Notes: a model not told the origin generated them from the sequence alone. Counted from the first letter of the stretch, positions 1-8,070 are shown. The stretch: 35,287 nucleotides of DNA from Rhodospirillales bacterium (GCA_026196105.1 JAPHRK010000057.1:1-35287); one strand, 5' to 3'. Numbers and translations: made by a program.

Positions 1-2
1 GT

Positions 3-89
3 ACAACTTCAGGCAATGTCACCAACGAAACTATTATCAACTATATTGAAAGTCATACGCCGGATGAACCTACCGACAAACGTCGGTAG
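3..89 (+). CDS. IS200/IS605-family transposase TnpA, C-terminal end only
   Basis: An open frame enters from the left edge and ends at TAG 87-89, giving 28 residues. The stretch TSGNVTNETIINYIESH resembles the C-terminus of IS200/IS605 Y1 (HUH) transposases, where a Gly-rich turn is followed by a T-(D/N)-E-x-I-x-x-Y-I helix. These enzymes move single-stranded DNA using one catalytic Tyr. The HUH motif and the Tyr helix would lie upstream of the window, so activity cannot be judged. The stop codon lies inside a perfect hairpin (70-89). A REP-associated tyrosine transposase (RAYT) is an alternative within the same superfamily. The family call rests on a short tail. Confidence 0.6.
   Translation, partial: TTSGNVTNETIINYIESHTPDEPTDKRR
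70..89. repeat. Perfect 8-bp hairpin over the tnpA stop codon
   Basis: The arms CTACCGAC (70-77) and GTCGGTAG (82-89) are exact reverse complements around the loop AAAC. The hairpin contains the TnpA stop codon. IS200/IS605 elements carry subterminal hairpins recognised by TnpA, so this could be the right-end structure or a weak terminator. No T-run follows directly. The sequence alone does not choose between the two. Confidence 0.5.
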
Positions 90-125
90 TTGTTCAGTTT
101 ATTTTATAGGATTGTTGAAAAGTCG

Positions 126-153
126 TGGATTATCAGGCTAAGCTCGGCAATGA
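126..153. repeat. Decayed dispersed palindromic repeat
   Basis: This 28-nt stretch runs from TGGATTATCAGGC to CTCGGCAATGA. It resembles the palindromic intergenic repeat common in alphaproteobacteria, whose halves read roughly TGGATTGCCGGG and CCCGGCAATGA (recalled consensus). By hand I count 22 of 28 matches, and all six differences are transitions, so the hairpin is partly lost. The rest of 90-226 holds no gene that I can support. Confidence 0.45.
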
Positions 154-226
154 TGGCGGTTTTTGTGTCGGTAATGACAGTATAGGGGTGGTTATGGCGG
201 TCTTGTGTAAAGTCGTCTTCGGTTAA

Positions 227-457
227 TCAGTCCTTGGACTGTTCGTTTTCTTCAGGGGCTTCTTCCGGCTCATTCAAATAGTTGGCACGTTTTTGGGCTT
301 GGTCCATGATTCTGAGCATGAACCACAGGCCGATGCTGGCAACACCCCAAAGGGCGAGGGCGTCGAAAAAGCGGTCTATGGAGACTAAGTAGATCGTCGC
401 GGCTAGAATAACGAGGAGGATGAAGATTAGGGACCATTTGAAGGCGTTTTTGCTCAT
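227..457 (-). CDS. Small two-helix membrane protein, hypothetical
   Basis: A 76-residue protein with hydrophobic segments at about residues 8-26 and 33-50 and a highly acidic tail (LNEPEEAPEENEQSKD). It is probably an inner-membrane protein with a charged cytoplasmic tail. I do not recognise the family. Its ATG lies 8 nt after the plsC stop, so it is very likely the last gene of the ftsE-ftsX-ydcF-plsC operon. The next sequence on this strand is the repeat-bearing intergenic region. Membrane location is well supported; function is unknown. Confidence 0.7.
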   Translation of the reverse strand: MSKNAFKWSLIFILLVILAATIYLVSIDRFFDALALWGVASIGLWFMLRIMDQAQKRANYLNEPEEAPEENEQSKD

Positions 458-465
458 GGTATTCC

Positions 466-1191
466 TTACCCTTTCAGGAAACCCGCTTCCTCGTTTAGCT
501 TGGTTGAGGCTTCTTCGATTATTCTTTCAAGCTCACTCATGAACTCCCGTGCTTTCATGCCTTTTCCTAGAGGCGGCAAGATTTCGGCGATAATTTTTCC
601 TGGCCGTTTAATGAAGTCACGACGGCCCCAGTAGAGGCCAGAGTTCAGCGCCACGGGGACAACCGGATGGGTGGCGCTTTTATACATGGCAGCGATGCCG
701 GGTTGATAGGTGCTTTTTTCACCAGGGATTGAGCGGGTGCCTTCAGGGAAAATCACCACGGAGCGCTCATGGTCCAGGGCGTAATTCGTGTCTCGGATGA
801 CCTGCTTGAGGGCGGAGGCGCCAGCGTTGCGATCAACGGAGATCAATTTTGTTTTCTTCAGATACCAGCCATAGAAAGGGATAGAGAGCAGTTCTTTTTT
901 CAGCACGTAAGCTGGATCATCAATCAAGGTGTAGAAGAAGAGGGTATCCCAAGTTGATTGATGCTTTGAAGCGAAGATGACGGTTTCTTTGGGAAGGTTT
1001 TCCATCCCCCGCACTTCATAGGTGATCCCCATGGTTACTTTCATAATCCACATTAGAGACTTCATCCACAAGGTAAAGGCCTTGACCATGGCGCCCCGAG
1101 GGAAGAGGAGTAAAGGCAGCATGGCAAGTACCACGATCACGCTCCATCCGTAGATGCAGAAAGTCATCAAGACTGAACGTATGAACAGCAT
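466..1191 (-). CDS. plsC: 1-acyl-sn-glycerol-3-phosphate acyltransferase
   Basis: It transfers an acyl group to the sn-2 position of lysophosphatidic acid, making phosphatidic acid at the inner membrane. The 241-residue length is normal for the family. An N-terminal hydrophobic region (about residues 6-30) precedes the acyltransferase box HQSTWD (H77, D82) and the glycerophosphate-binding motif FPEGTRS (148-154), both intact. The ATG overlaps the stop of the upstream YdcF-like gene as TAATG, which indicates translational coupling. This phospholipid enzyme sits at the end of the ftsEX operon. A PlsC-like acyltransferase acting on another lipid cannot be excluded. Confidence 0.92.
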   Translation of the reverse strand: MLFIRSVLMTFCIYGWSVIVVLAMLPLLLFPRGAMVKAFTLWMKSLMWIMKVTMGITYEVRGMENLPKETVIFASKHQSTWDTLFFYTLIDDPAYVLKKELLSIPFYGWYLKKTKLISVDRNAGASALKQVIRDTNYALDHERSVVIFPEGTRSIPGEKSTYQPGIAAMYKSATHPVVPVALNSGLYWGRRDFIKRPGKIIAEILPPLGKGMKAREFMSELERIIEEASTKLNEEAGFLKG

Positions 1192-1829
1192 TACTTGAGG
1201 GACTCCGGTGTTATATCGTTAATCCAGTGTAGAGCTTTCGCTAACATCAGCTTCGTATACTCACTTACAATCAATTTTGCCGAGCCGGGCCACATCCACC
1301 AACGCTTCAAGATAACATTGTCCGGGAATACCGGATGAGCAATGATCACGGTCTTCGGCATGGCGTGGTTGAACTCAACGAGGCTTCTTTGCATATGATA
1401 ACTGGCTGTGACAAGGCGAATGCTGTTAATTTTGTGTTTTTTTACCCACTCTGCTGTTTCTCGGGCATTGCCAACGGTGTCATCTGCCTCGTGGCCTATT
1501 TCGATACAGCAGGCTTCTTGTTCAGGGCGATATTTAAAAAGGCGGAGCAGTTGTTTGGCTTCTACCCCGCGATAGACGCCAGAAATAAACAATCGCCGGG
1601 CAACCCCCTTTGAGAGCAGTAGAAAACCCGCATCTAAACGTTTGCTGCCCCCTGTCAGGACAACAATGGCGTCGGTTTTAAGGTCAGGCTTCTCAACGGT
1701 TTCTGGGAGGTTTTTAGAAAATTGAATAAGGCCTACAAACCATACCGCTACAATAAAAAGCAGGATCATCAAAAGGAAAAACCCTTTTGATGAACGACCT
1801 TTTTTCTTGCCAAACTGGTAATCAGCCAT
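1191..1829 (-). CDS. YdcF/SanA/ElyC-like DUF218 envelope protein
   Basis: A 212-residue protein with one N-terminal membrane anchor (about residues 16-36) after a Lys-rich start, then a DUF218 domain. Family features visible are DAIVVLTGG (53-61) with a following RLDAG, an acidic/Asn segment EADDTVGNARET, and LVTASYHMQRS. DUF218 proteins such as ElyC and SanA act in the envelope and are linked to peptidoglycan or lipid-carrier homeostasis, but the reaction is not established. The gene starts 5 nt after ftsX and its stop overlaps the plsC start, so it belongs to the same operon. The context fits a role in envelope growth. Confidence 0.85.
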   Translation of the reverse strand: MADYQFGKKKGRSSKGFFLLMILLFIVAVWFVGLIQFSKNLPETVEKPDLKTDAIVVLTGGSKRLDAGFLLLSKGVARRLFISGVYRGVEAKQLLRLFKYRPEQEACCIEIGHEADDTVGNARETAEWVKKHKINSIRLVTASYHMQRSLVEFNHAMPKTVIIAHPVFPDNVILKRWWMWPGSAKLIVSEYTKLMLAKALHWINDITPESLK

Positions 1830-1834
1830 GGGAT

Positions 1835-2716
1835 TTAGGTCATCCGCTTAAGAGTGCCAAGAACGGTCAAACGGGCTGTGATACTGGCAAAAAATGCAGT
1901 TAATACTGGGAGCATTGCGAGCCCTCCCCATTGTATCCAGGTCAGCGTTACATCAGGGAGAAGCATCCCTTCAAGCCGTGATGATAAATATCCAAGGCCT
2001 AAAAGAGTAGGGCCTGCGAGGGCGATACCGATCATCCCTCCTTTAAGGCCTAAGCCTAAGGCATGGTTGGCAAACTGGCGGGCGATGTAACTGTCTTTGG
2101 CCCCAATCAAGTGAAGCACTTCAATCACACTATGATGAACCGCTAAGCCGACCCGGGTGGTGAAAATTAAGGTGCCGATGGTAGCGAAACCAATAAAACC
2201 CAGGATGGCTGCCGCTAGAATCTGGATCGACTGGGTTAATCGAATTACACGTTCCAGCCAGACGCTATGATCATCAATGGAAGCGCTCGGTTCGATTTTC
2301 TTTAAATCTTTGAGCAGGCGTTCCATATTAATTTGAACTCCGTCAAGTAACTCAACATCAATCAGGATCGGCAGTGGTAGGCTTTCCACAGTATCAGAAA
2401 CTCCAAGCCAAGGCTCAAGCAAAGTCATGATTTCACTATGGGGAACCGCTTTAGCGTGGGCAATGCCATGGGTTCTATTAAGAAGATTCAAGGAAGCCGA
2501 GAGAACTTGCTCAGTTTTCTTCTCCGAAGCATTAGGAGAAATTTGCACGGTCAAGGTATGGGTCACACCGGCTTGCCAATGAGAAAGCAGGCCATCAAGG
2601 GCCATAACTCCGGCAGTTGCGAGGGTCGCCAGATAAATCATAAAAGCAATCAGCCAAGGCAAAAACCGATTAGACGGGTCTTTATGTAAGGGGAGGTCAG
2701 TGCGTTGATTAAACAT
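1835..2716 (-). CDS. ftsX: Cell division ABC transporter permease FtsX
   Basis: FtsX is the membrane partner of FtsE. In other bacteria the pair regulates septal peptidoglycan hydrolases and divisome assembly. The 293-residue protein has the expected layout: a cytoplasmic N-terminus, TM1 at about residues 20-42, a periplasmic domain of roughly 120 residues, and three C-terminal helices (SIQILAAAILGFIGFATIG, then the GLKGGMIGIALAG region, then the GGLAMLPVLTAFFAS region). This is the FtsX/MacB-type permease topology. The ATG overlaps the 3' end of ftsE by 8 nt, as is usual for ftsEX. Confidence 0.92.
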   Translation of the reverse strand: MFNQRTDLPLHKDPSNRFLPWLIAFMIYLATLATAGVMALDGLLSHWQAGVTHTLTVQISPNASEKKTEQVLSASLNLLNRTHGIAHAKAVPHSEIMTLLEPWLGVSDTVESLPLPILIDVELLDGVQINMERLLKDLKKIEPSASIDDHSVWLERVIRLTQSIQILAAAILGFIGFATIGTLIFTTRVGLAVHHSVIEVLHLIGAKDSYIARQFANHALGLGLKGGMIGIALAGPTLLGLGYLSSRLEGMLLPDVTLTWIQWGGLAMLPVLTAFFASITARLTVLGTLKRMT

Positions 2717-3419
2717 TGCTCAACCCACCCTCATTTGATGGGAGTTTTGTCAACTCACCGTTCTCAAGGCTCATGGTTGGGTAACCAAGCCGATCAATCA
2801 GGGCGCGGGAGTGAGTAGCGACAATAACTGTGGTTCCTAAGCGGTTAAGCTCTTCAAATAAGCGCAAAAGACGGAAACCCATAGCGTCATCTACGTTGCC
2901 TGTGGGCTCATCCGCCAATAAAATATCAGGCTGAGTAATGATCGCCCGAGCAATAGCAACGCGTTGCTGTTGACCACCAGAAAGGGTAGGTGGTCTGGCA
3001 TCCATATGACTTTTGAGACCTACCCAAGAAAGCAGTTCTTCTACGTGGCGTTTAATATCGGATTCTCTGGTGCCTGCAACCCGAAGGGGGAGAGCGACAT
3101 TATCAAAGGCAGTTAAGTGCTCTAAAAGATGGAAGCCTTGGAAAACAACGCCAATTTTTCGACGAACTGCTGGAAGAGAGTTGCGCTTTGCTGTGGCAAT
3201 ATCGCGACCAAAAAGGCTAATTAAACCTCGTGAAGGCCGATGGGCCAAATACATCAATTTGAGCAAAGATGATTTGCCGGCACCACTGGGGCCGGTCAAA
3301 AAGTGAAATGAACCGGCGCGTAAGTTAAACGAAACATCGCGCAACACTTCAGGCCCCAACCCATAGCGTAAGCCGACATTTTCAAACTTTACAACATCAT
3401 CTTTTCGAGTGCTTTCCAC
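2709..3419 (-). CDS. ftsE: Cell division ATP-binding protein FtsE
   Basis: A 236-residue ABC ATPase with all motifs: Walker A GPSGAGKS (43-50), Q-loop Q94, signature LSGGQ (146-150), Walker B ILLADEP (166-172) and H-loop H203. Order, length and adjacency to ftsX identify FtsE rather than a LolD/MacB-type ATPase. The start is GTG (3417-3419), with an AAGGG Shine-Dalgarno about 7 nt upstream on the minus strand. It is the first gene of a five-gene operon and diverges from the zinc-ribbon gene at 3708. The promoter is probably in 3420-3600, but I could not assign good hexamers. Confidence 0.94.
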   Translation of the reverse strand: MESTRKDDVVKFENVGLRYGLGPEVLRDVSFNLRAGSFHFLTGPSGAGKSSLLKLMYLAHRPSRGLISLFGRDIATAKRNSLPAVRRKIGVVFQGFHLLEHLTAFDNVALPLRVAGTRESDIKRHVEELLSWVGLKSHMDARPPTLSGGQQQRVAIARAIITQPDILLADEPTGNVDDAMGFRLLRLFEELNRLGTTVIVATHSRALIDRLGYPTMSLENGELTKLPSNEGGLSNV

Positions 3420-3618
3420 CCTTATCCCTTTTTTAGTCCCTCAACGAATTTTCCGCAAAATGGCACGGTAAAGACGGTACGTCTAGAAGCAAAAACGGCT
3501 CAAAATTCTAAAAAAGTGTCAATCTAAGGATATTTCGTTAGGAATATGTTTACAGGTTTTCTATTATGAAGGATAAATAGAGTATACAACCGCTTGAAAA
3601 ATATGCACAACCCTGCGC

Positions 3619-3647
3619 TTGCTTAGATTTTGGCGAGTGTTTATAAA
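3619..3647 (+). promoter_or_regulatory. Candidate sigma70 promoter for the zinc-ribbon gene
   Basis: TTGCTT (3619-3624), a 17-nt spacer and TATAAA (3642-3647) predict a transcript start near 3654 and a leader of about 54 nt to the ATG at 3708. A second possible promoter lies upstream: TTTACA (3549-3554), 17 nt, GATAAA (3572-3577). The first promoter lies across the TTG that opens the longest frame (3630), which supports the later start. Confidence 0.5.
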
Positions 3648-3707
3648 GAATTTAGACGAAGTAATACTTTTGCCATTGTTTATATATTAAAGTTAGCACA
3701 ATTGCCG

Positions 3708-4895
3708 ATGATTATTTCCTGCCCAGTATGCGCGCAACAATATAACATGGACCCGGCCACATTGGGGGCCGAGGGTAAACTCGTGCGCTGCAGTAATTGC
3801 GGCAATAAATGGCGCGCCACAGAATCTATGGCCTATCCGCCACCGCCACCACCTGCTGCACAAGAGCAAGTTGTGGCTTCGCCTCGCTATATGCCAAGTG
3901 CTTTTCATCAGCCACAGCCTCCAGCGCCGCAACAGGGTTATTATCAAGCCCCGATGCAGGCTGCTCCGATGCCAGGCTATGCGCCCCAACAACCTGGGCA
4001 ACCATACTATCCTCCTCAAGAAGCACCAATGCCACCTGAAGGAATGCAACCTCAGCAACCAACTGCACCTGAGCCTGCACCGGCGCCAATTCCTGAGCCT
4101 GAAGCAGAGCCTGAAGCAGAGCCCTTTGAGTTTGAAGAGGACGAAGACGACTTCACCGATGACGTCGCCAGCTCCATCGATTCAATGTTTGATGAAGATG
4201 ATGACGACGAAAATGATTTTATCGATGAGGATGATGATGCGGGTGAAGATCTTCCTACACCGGAAGAACTTGATGCTATGTTTGCCGGGGATGAAGACCC
4301 CGCTGTCATGGAATCATTCGTTGATAATCAAGACGGTGAAGCCATGGAGTTCATGGACCCGGATGATATTCCAGATGAACCAGTTCCTGATGTATTCACT
4401 CAACCGCTGACTAAAAAACCAGAATCAAGTGGGGGTCTCGTTAAGTTCCTTATGATTTCCCTGCTTATTATTGGTGGCTTGGGTGCAGGTTTGTTCTATG
4501 GCAAAGAAGCAATTATTGGGATGGTTCCTGAGGCTGAAGAGCTTTATGAGATGGCAGGCCTCGTAGATAAAACCCCAGGTGCTGGTCTAGAGTTTAAAGA
4601 TATCAAATCAGAACGTGATGAAGCTGATGGCAAAGATTTCCTGGTCGTCTGGGGGGCTGTTGTCAACATTACCGACCAACCTCGGGTTATTCCAAAGATC
4701 AGGGTTTCTCTTTATGATGCGCGGAATGAAGAAGTTCAGTTCATTGAAGTGAAACCGACAAAGCCAAACCTTGAAGCGAGCGGAACGCTTGGCTTTAAAG
4801 CGCGGCTAGCCGATCCTGTACCAACAGCGCGGCGCATGGAAGTCACTTTCTCTGAAGAAGAAATCGAAATGGAAGAAGAAATGGAAAAGGAATAG
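3708..4895 (+). CDS. MJ0042 zinc-ribbon / DUF3426 single-pass membrane protein
   Basis: Domains in order (395 aa): an N-terminal MJ0042-type zinc ribbon with C5-x2-C8 and C28-x2-C31; a Pro/Gln-rich linker to about residue 125; a strongly acidic segment (about 135-230) with runs of Asp and Glu; one TM helix (about 244-265); and a C-terminal DUF3426 domain (about 300-390) with WGAVVNITDQPRVIPKIRVS. The likely layout is cytoplasmic zinc ribbon and periplasmic DUF3426. The function is not established. ATG 3708 is chosen because the ribbon begins at once (MIISCPVC) and a promoter lies inside the longer TTG frame. It is divergent from ftsE and its stop codon lies in a terminator stem. Confidence 0.85.
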   Translation: MIISCPVCAQQYNMDPATLGAEGKLVRCSNCGNKWRATESMAYPPPPPPAAQEQVVASPRYMPSAFHQPQPPAPQQGYYQAPMQAAPMPGYAPQQPGQPYYPPQEAPMPPEGMQPQQPTAPEPAPAPIPEPEAEPEAEPFEFEEDEDDFTDDVASSIDSMFDEDDDDENDFIDEDDDAGEDLPTPEELDAMFAGDEDPAVMESFVDNQDGEAMEFMDPDDIPDEPVPDVFTQPLTKKPESSGGLVKFLMISLLIIGGLGAGLFYGKEAIIGMVPEAEELYEMAGLVDKTPGAGLEFKDIKSERDEADGKDFLVVWGAVVNITDQPRVIPKIRVSLYDARNEEVQFIEVKPTKPNLEASGTLGFKARLADPVPTARRMEVTFSEEEIEMEEEMEKE

Positions 4896-4916
4896 TGCTT
4901 TCTCTATTCCTTTTTT
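4887..4916 (+). terminator. Rho-independent terminator overlapping the stop codon
   Basis: The stem AAGGAATAG (4887-4895) pairs with CTATTCCTT (4904-4912) around an 8-nt loop, and the T-run covers 4911-4916. The left arm includes the TAG stop of the zinc-ribbon/DUF3426 gene. On the minus strand the structure is followed by a pyrimidine-rich, T-containing stretch, so it may also serve the convergent DUF3047 gene at 4937. Confidence 0.8.
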
Positions 4917-4936
4917 ATCCAGTAATCACTGAGTCT

Positions 4937-5617
4937 TTAGCATGATGGTGTAAACTTGATTTCGCTGTAATAGGCACGGGCATTTTGACCTGAATTATCT
5001 GTATCTGTCATGATAGCAACTGCATCAGCTTGCTTAATATCGTCGCCGACTAAGCGTTTGTAATCCGCTCTAATATTATGGCTTTGCTTAACCCATTGCC
5101 CTGCTTTGTTGTTCCCGCTTTGGGCTGCAATGTTAAGGGAGTTCCCCGTAAAAGCATTCGGCCATGAGGAACCAATTTTTTGGTTGCTCGACCACACGTA
5201 ATTTAAGGCACGGGTTTTCCAAAAAAACATTCCTCCAGAAAAAACCACATAAACTCGGGCGGGATAGTCATCCCCACTTTTGGTCGTCTCATCTAACCCT
5301 TCTAGAGTATTATCAACCTTCCAGGTCCAGTTGAGACATGGGGTCTTAGTAAGGTCAATTGCCATCTCTTTAAACATGCCAGAAGCGCTTGCCTTACTAC
5401 TGGCTTTTAGGACTGTTTTTCCATTGCTTTCAACAAGTTCGTATTTGGTCTTATCTTTAAATAATTTTTCTTCCCAGCCGACCAAATTACCACTCTTAAA
5501 GTTACTTATCACTACCTCTTCCTGAGCAGAGGAAGAGGTAGCTACCATCAGGGCTGAGAGGAGTGTTAGAGTAGGTAAAACGTGTTGTTTGTTTATCCAC
5601 TGTTTAGTTTTTCTCAT
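4937..5617 (-). CDS. Secreted DUF3047 protein
   Basis: A 226-residue protein with a signal peptide: basic start MRKTKQWINKQ, hydrophobic core at about 13-25, and cleavage near SSSAQ-EE (about residue 31). The mature part carries DUF3047 features: LNWTWKVDNTL, a DDYPARVYVVFSGG segment, ALNYVWSS, and a late ADAVAIMTDTDNSG segment before YYSEIKF. DUF3047 is a periplasmic beta-rich family of unknown function. It starts 6 nt after the NTF2-like gene and is probably the last gene of that operon. It faces the bidirectional terminator at 4887. Confidence 0.82.
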   Translation of the reverse strand: MRKTKQWINKQHVLPTLTLLSALMVATSSSAQEEVVISNFKSGNLVGWEEKLFKDKTKYELVESNGKTVLKASSKASASGMFKEMAIDLTKTPCLNWTWKVDNTLEGLDETTKSGDDYPARVYVVFSGGMFFWKTRALNYVWSSNQKIGSSWPNAFTGNSLNIAAQSGNNKAGQWVKQSHNIRADYKRLVGDDIKQADAVAIMTDTDNSGQNARAYYSEIKFTPSC

Positions 5618-5623
5618 TAGGCT

Positions 5624-6091
5624 TTACTCAAAATGGTGCTTAGATTCATCGCGAGCTTGGAGCTGAGCGGAATGCTTTTGTAGAATTTTATAGGTTCTTT
5701 CCGCTGGGAAACCTAAACTAACCAGCCCAAGGCCAATATTAGCAACCTCGTGATAATTGGTCAGTTTATCTCCATCTAATTCCACATGAGAGACGCCTTC
5801 AAACATCGCCCGATTACCTTCACAGCCTGCAATAGTTGATTCGTAACTGAACACATAGCGGGCATAACCAACTTTGCCATCAGAAACAGCCCCATGGAAG
5901 TCCCAGATAAAGTTTTTTGCGTGAGCGTGGAAATAGTTATGAATCATTTCTTTTATTTTTTCTCGCCCTTGGAAGGCGCCGTAGTAAACGTCGTGGTAAA
6001 TGCCATCATCCGTGAAAAAATCGGCAACTTTATCGCCGTCTCCGGCCGAAGCAGCGTCTGCTAAACCTTGCATAAGTGTGGCAAAATCCAT
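5624..6091 (-). CDS. NTF2/SnoaL-like fold protein
   Basis: A 155-residue cytoplasmic protein of the NTF2-like alpha+beta barrel type. Recognisable are the helical start (LADAASAGDGDKVADFF), TDDGIYHDVYYGAFQGREKIKEM, and the strand pair around NFIWDFHGAVSDGKVGYARYVF. Members include isomerases, cyclases and ligand binders, and the substrate cannot be read here. A good AGGGAG Shine-Dalgarno lies 8 nt before the ATG. It lies between the S49 peptidase and the DUF3047 gene with short gaps, so it is probably co-transcribed. Confidence 0.78.
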   Translation of the reverse strand: MDFATLMQGLADAASAGDGDKVADFFTDDGIYHDVYYGAFQGREKIKEMIHNYFHAHAKNFIWDFHGAVSDGKVGYARYVFSYESTIAGCEGNRAMFEGVSHVELDGDKLTNYHEVANIGLGLVSLGFPAERTYKILQKHSAQLQARDESKHHFE

Positions 6092-6109
6092 TTTGTGTAC
6101 TCCCTAGTT

Positions 6110-6970
6110 TTATAAACCGTAGCGATTCCAGAGTTGACGTTCTTCAATTGAAGCCATTAGCCCATCAGCTATATTACCACCTGGCAGCCGACTGTTCAGT
6201 TCCATACCAAAACGACGTTGTATCCAACTCTTGGGAGGTTCAATTTCTTTAAATTTAACTTTTTCACCAAAACGTTCTTTCATAATTTGATGCATGCCAC
6301 CGATCCCATCTATTAATCCAAGTTCTAGGGCATGTTTGCCGGTCCAAAACTCTCCGCTAAATAAGTCTTTTTCTTCTCCCGTGAGGCGGTCACCACGAGA
6401 TTGGCGCACATGGTCCTTAAATTCCTCATGGATTTCTTTTTGTAGATGTTTCAATCGTTTAATATGGTCTGGTTGTTCTGGTAAGAAGGGGTCCAGCATG
6501 CCTTTGCGTGTACCAGAAGTATGAACACGGCGCTCTAAGCCTATTTTCTCAATTAATTCAGTGGCTCCAAAGCCTGCAGATATCACTCCGATCGAACCAA
6601 TAATCGAGCTAGGTGAGGCATAAATTTCATCGGCGGCGCAGGCGATCCAATAGCCGCCTGAGGCCGCGACATCTTCGGCAAAAGCGATCACCGGGATTTC
6701 TTTTTCTTTCGACAATGCCTTAAGTTGTGCAGCGATCAGGTCCGATTGTACAGGGGAGCCTCCGGGAGAATTCAGAGCAATGGCGACGGCCTTTACATCA
6801 TCATCTTTAAAAGCGCTTTCCATGCTTTTAGCTAAACTATGCAAAGATAAACCTTTTCGCCCAGGCCCTAACTCACCAATAATCCCACTCATGCGTACTA
6901 CGGCGACTACTGGGGGAGGGTTTTGGAAACGCTCTACAGGGAGGTAGGAGAGGAACTTCTTTATTTTCAT
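6110..6970 (-). CDS. S49-family (SppA/SohB-like) serine peptidase
   Basis: A 286-residue single-unit S49 peptidase. These enzymes degrade cleaved signal peptides or other membrane-associated peptides using a Ser-Lys dyad. The oxyanion region LNSPGGSPVQSD (67-78), the nucleophile in AASGGY (Ser104) and the expected Lys in GTRKGMLDPF (Lys156) are all present. No strong N-terminal TM segment is visible, unlike SohB, so it may be cytoplasmic or membrane-associated through the oligomer. It lies 52 nt downstream of the TrmN6-like gene and 18 nt upstream of the NTF2-like gene. Confidence 0.9.
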   Translation of the reverse strand: MKIKKFLSYLPVERFQNPPPVVAVVRMSGIIGELGPGRKGLSLHSLAKSMESAFKDDDVKAVAIALNSPGGSPVQSDLIAAQLKALSKEKEIPVIAFAEDVAASGGYWIACAADEIYASPSSIIGSIGVISAGFGATELIEKIGLERRVHTSGTRKGMLDPFLPEQPDHIKRLKHLQKEIHEEFKDHVRQSRGDRLTGEEKDLFSGEFWTGKHALELGLIDGIGGMHQIMKERFGEKVKFKEIEPPKSWIQRRFGMELNSRLPGGNIADGLMASIEERQLWNRYGL

Positions 6971-7022
6971 TGGAATTATAGCTCTTTTTTCTATTGAGAT
7001 TGCTTAATTTAGGGTGAGAAGG

Positions 7023-7766
7023 TTACAGATGCAACGCTGTACCATGACGTAATATTGCCTCGGCTCTTTCGGTGTAACTGCCGTTTTCGTTGTGGAGGAT
7101 TAATCCGGGAGCTAAGCGTAAGGGAGTGGCTAAGCCTTTTCGACCCCGAACAATGACTCTTTTAGCCCCTTTTGCGCCTTCTTTATCCACTGGTCCTGGC
7201 CATAGAGGATAAACAACCAACTCACCAAGAACGCCCCACAAATGGGTTAAAATCTCATCTAAACGATCAGCTCTTTGAATTATTGTTACGCTACCTTTAT
7301 GTTTTGTCATTTTTACGGCAAAAGCGAGCCAATCTGCTAAAACACCACTTTCTTCTATATGAGCTAAAGCTTTTGATCTATTTGGAGAAATAGTGCCTCT
7401 GCCTTCTTCGAAGAAAGGAGGGTTAGTGATGACGTGATTGAAGTTTTCTGAATGATTTAGAGTCATAAAATCCCCTTCAATCACCTGAAAGTACTCTGCA
7501 AATTGATTGGCATCAGCATTATGTTTCGATATTTTAACAAAATGAGGCTGGAGCTCAATTCCAGTAACGGAAACGCCTTTTACCCGCTGCATAAGGCACA
7601 TAGATGCCGCCCCTGCCCCACTGCCGAGATCAAGAACCGTTTCTCCTGTTTTAGCCTCAACACTTGCGGCGAGAAGAACAGGATCAATGGCGGTACGATA
7701 GCCTTCTTTGGGTTGGGAAAAGTGAACAGTTCCTCCAAGCAGGCTATCTTCGGTCGTTTCAATCAT
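7023..7766 (-). CDS. TrmN6-like tRNA1(Val) adenine-N6 methyltransferase
   Basis: A class I SAM-dependent methyltransferase (247 aa) of the COG4123 type. E. coli TrmN6 methylates A37 of tRNA1(Val). Motifs are the SAM-binding VLDLGSGAGA (44-53), acidic E71 after beta-2, and the amino-methyltransferase motif NPPF (115-118) followed by a basic SPNRSKALAH segment. The start is taken as ATG 7766, which overlaps the end of the DUF2007 gene by 8 nt. The longest frame would use TTG at 7814 and add 16 residues that run through the DUF2007 gene. The exact RNA target is inferred from the family. Confidence 0.85.
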   Translation of the reverse strand: MIETTEDSLLGGTVHFSQPKEGYRTAIDPVLLAASVEAKTGETVLDLGSGAGAASMCLMQRVKGVSVTGIELQPHFVKISKHNADANQFAEYFQVIEGDFMTLNHSENFNHVITNPPFFEEGRGTISPNRSKALAHIEESGVLADWLAFAVKMTKHKGSVTIIQRADRLDEILTHLWGVLGELVVYPLWPGPVDKEGAKGAKRVIVRGRKGLATPLRLAPGLILHNENGSYTERAEAILRHGTALHL

Positions 7767-7977
7767 TCTCGATGCCGTTTTCCATTTTCTGTAAAATACC
7801 AAAAGCTTGCTCAAAATCGTCGTCGATAACCATCACACGCCGTGGAATAGCGGAAATGCTCCCTTCGATAATACTGGCGTGGGTGTCAAACACCAAAGAG
7901 TCGATTCCTTCACTCTCAAGTCGAGTTTTCAGAGTCATTAGTAAGACAGGGTCATTCGTGCGGATTAATTCCTTCAT
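7759..7977 (-). CDS. DUF2007 small protein
   Basis: A 72-residue protein starting MKELIRTNDPVLL. The pattern is a helix, then GIDSLVFDTHAS, a Gly-rich turn, IPRRVMVIDDDFEQA and a C-terminal helix. This is the DUF2007 (GlnB-like fold, possibly signal-transducing) family, which often accompanies TrmN6-like methyltransferases. ATG 7977 is chosen over TTG 8013 because the domain begins there. It is the first gene of the minus-strand run down to 4937 and overlaps the next gene, implying coupling. Confidence 0.82.
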   Translation of the reverse strand: MKELIRTNDPVLLMTLKTRLESEGIDSLVFDTHASIIEGSISAIPRRVMVIDDDFEQAFGILQKMENGIEND

Positions 7978-8070
7978 ATATGTCACATTTTTCCTAAAAA
8001 CCACAGAAGCCAACCTGCCAGGGTTGACCCATTAGGGGGGCAAATCATATGTTCCGACCAAATGGCTCCA

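Noticed and set aside
3693-4309. Minus-strand and alternate-frame ORFs opposite the zinc-ribbon gene, rich in Ser, Arg, Trp or Val
   Set aside because: They mirror the Pro/Gln- and Asp/Glu-rich linker of the real gene. Low-complexity codons leave long open frames on the other strand.
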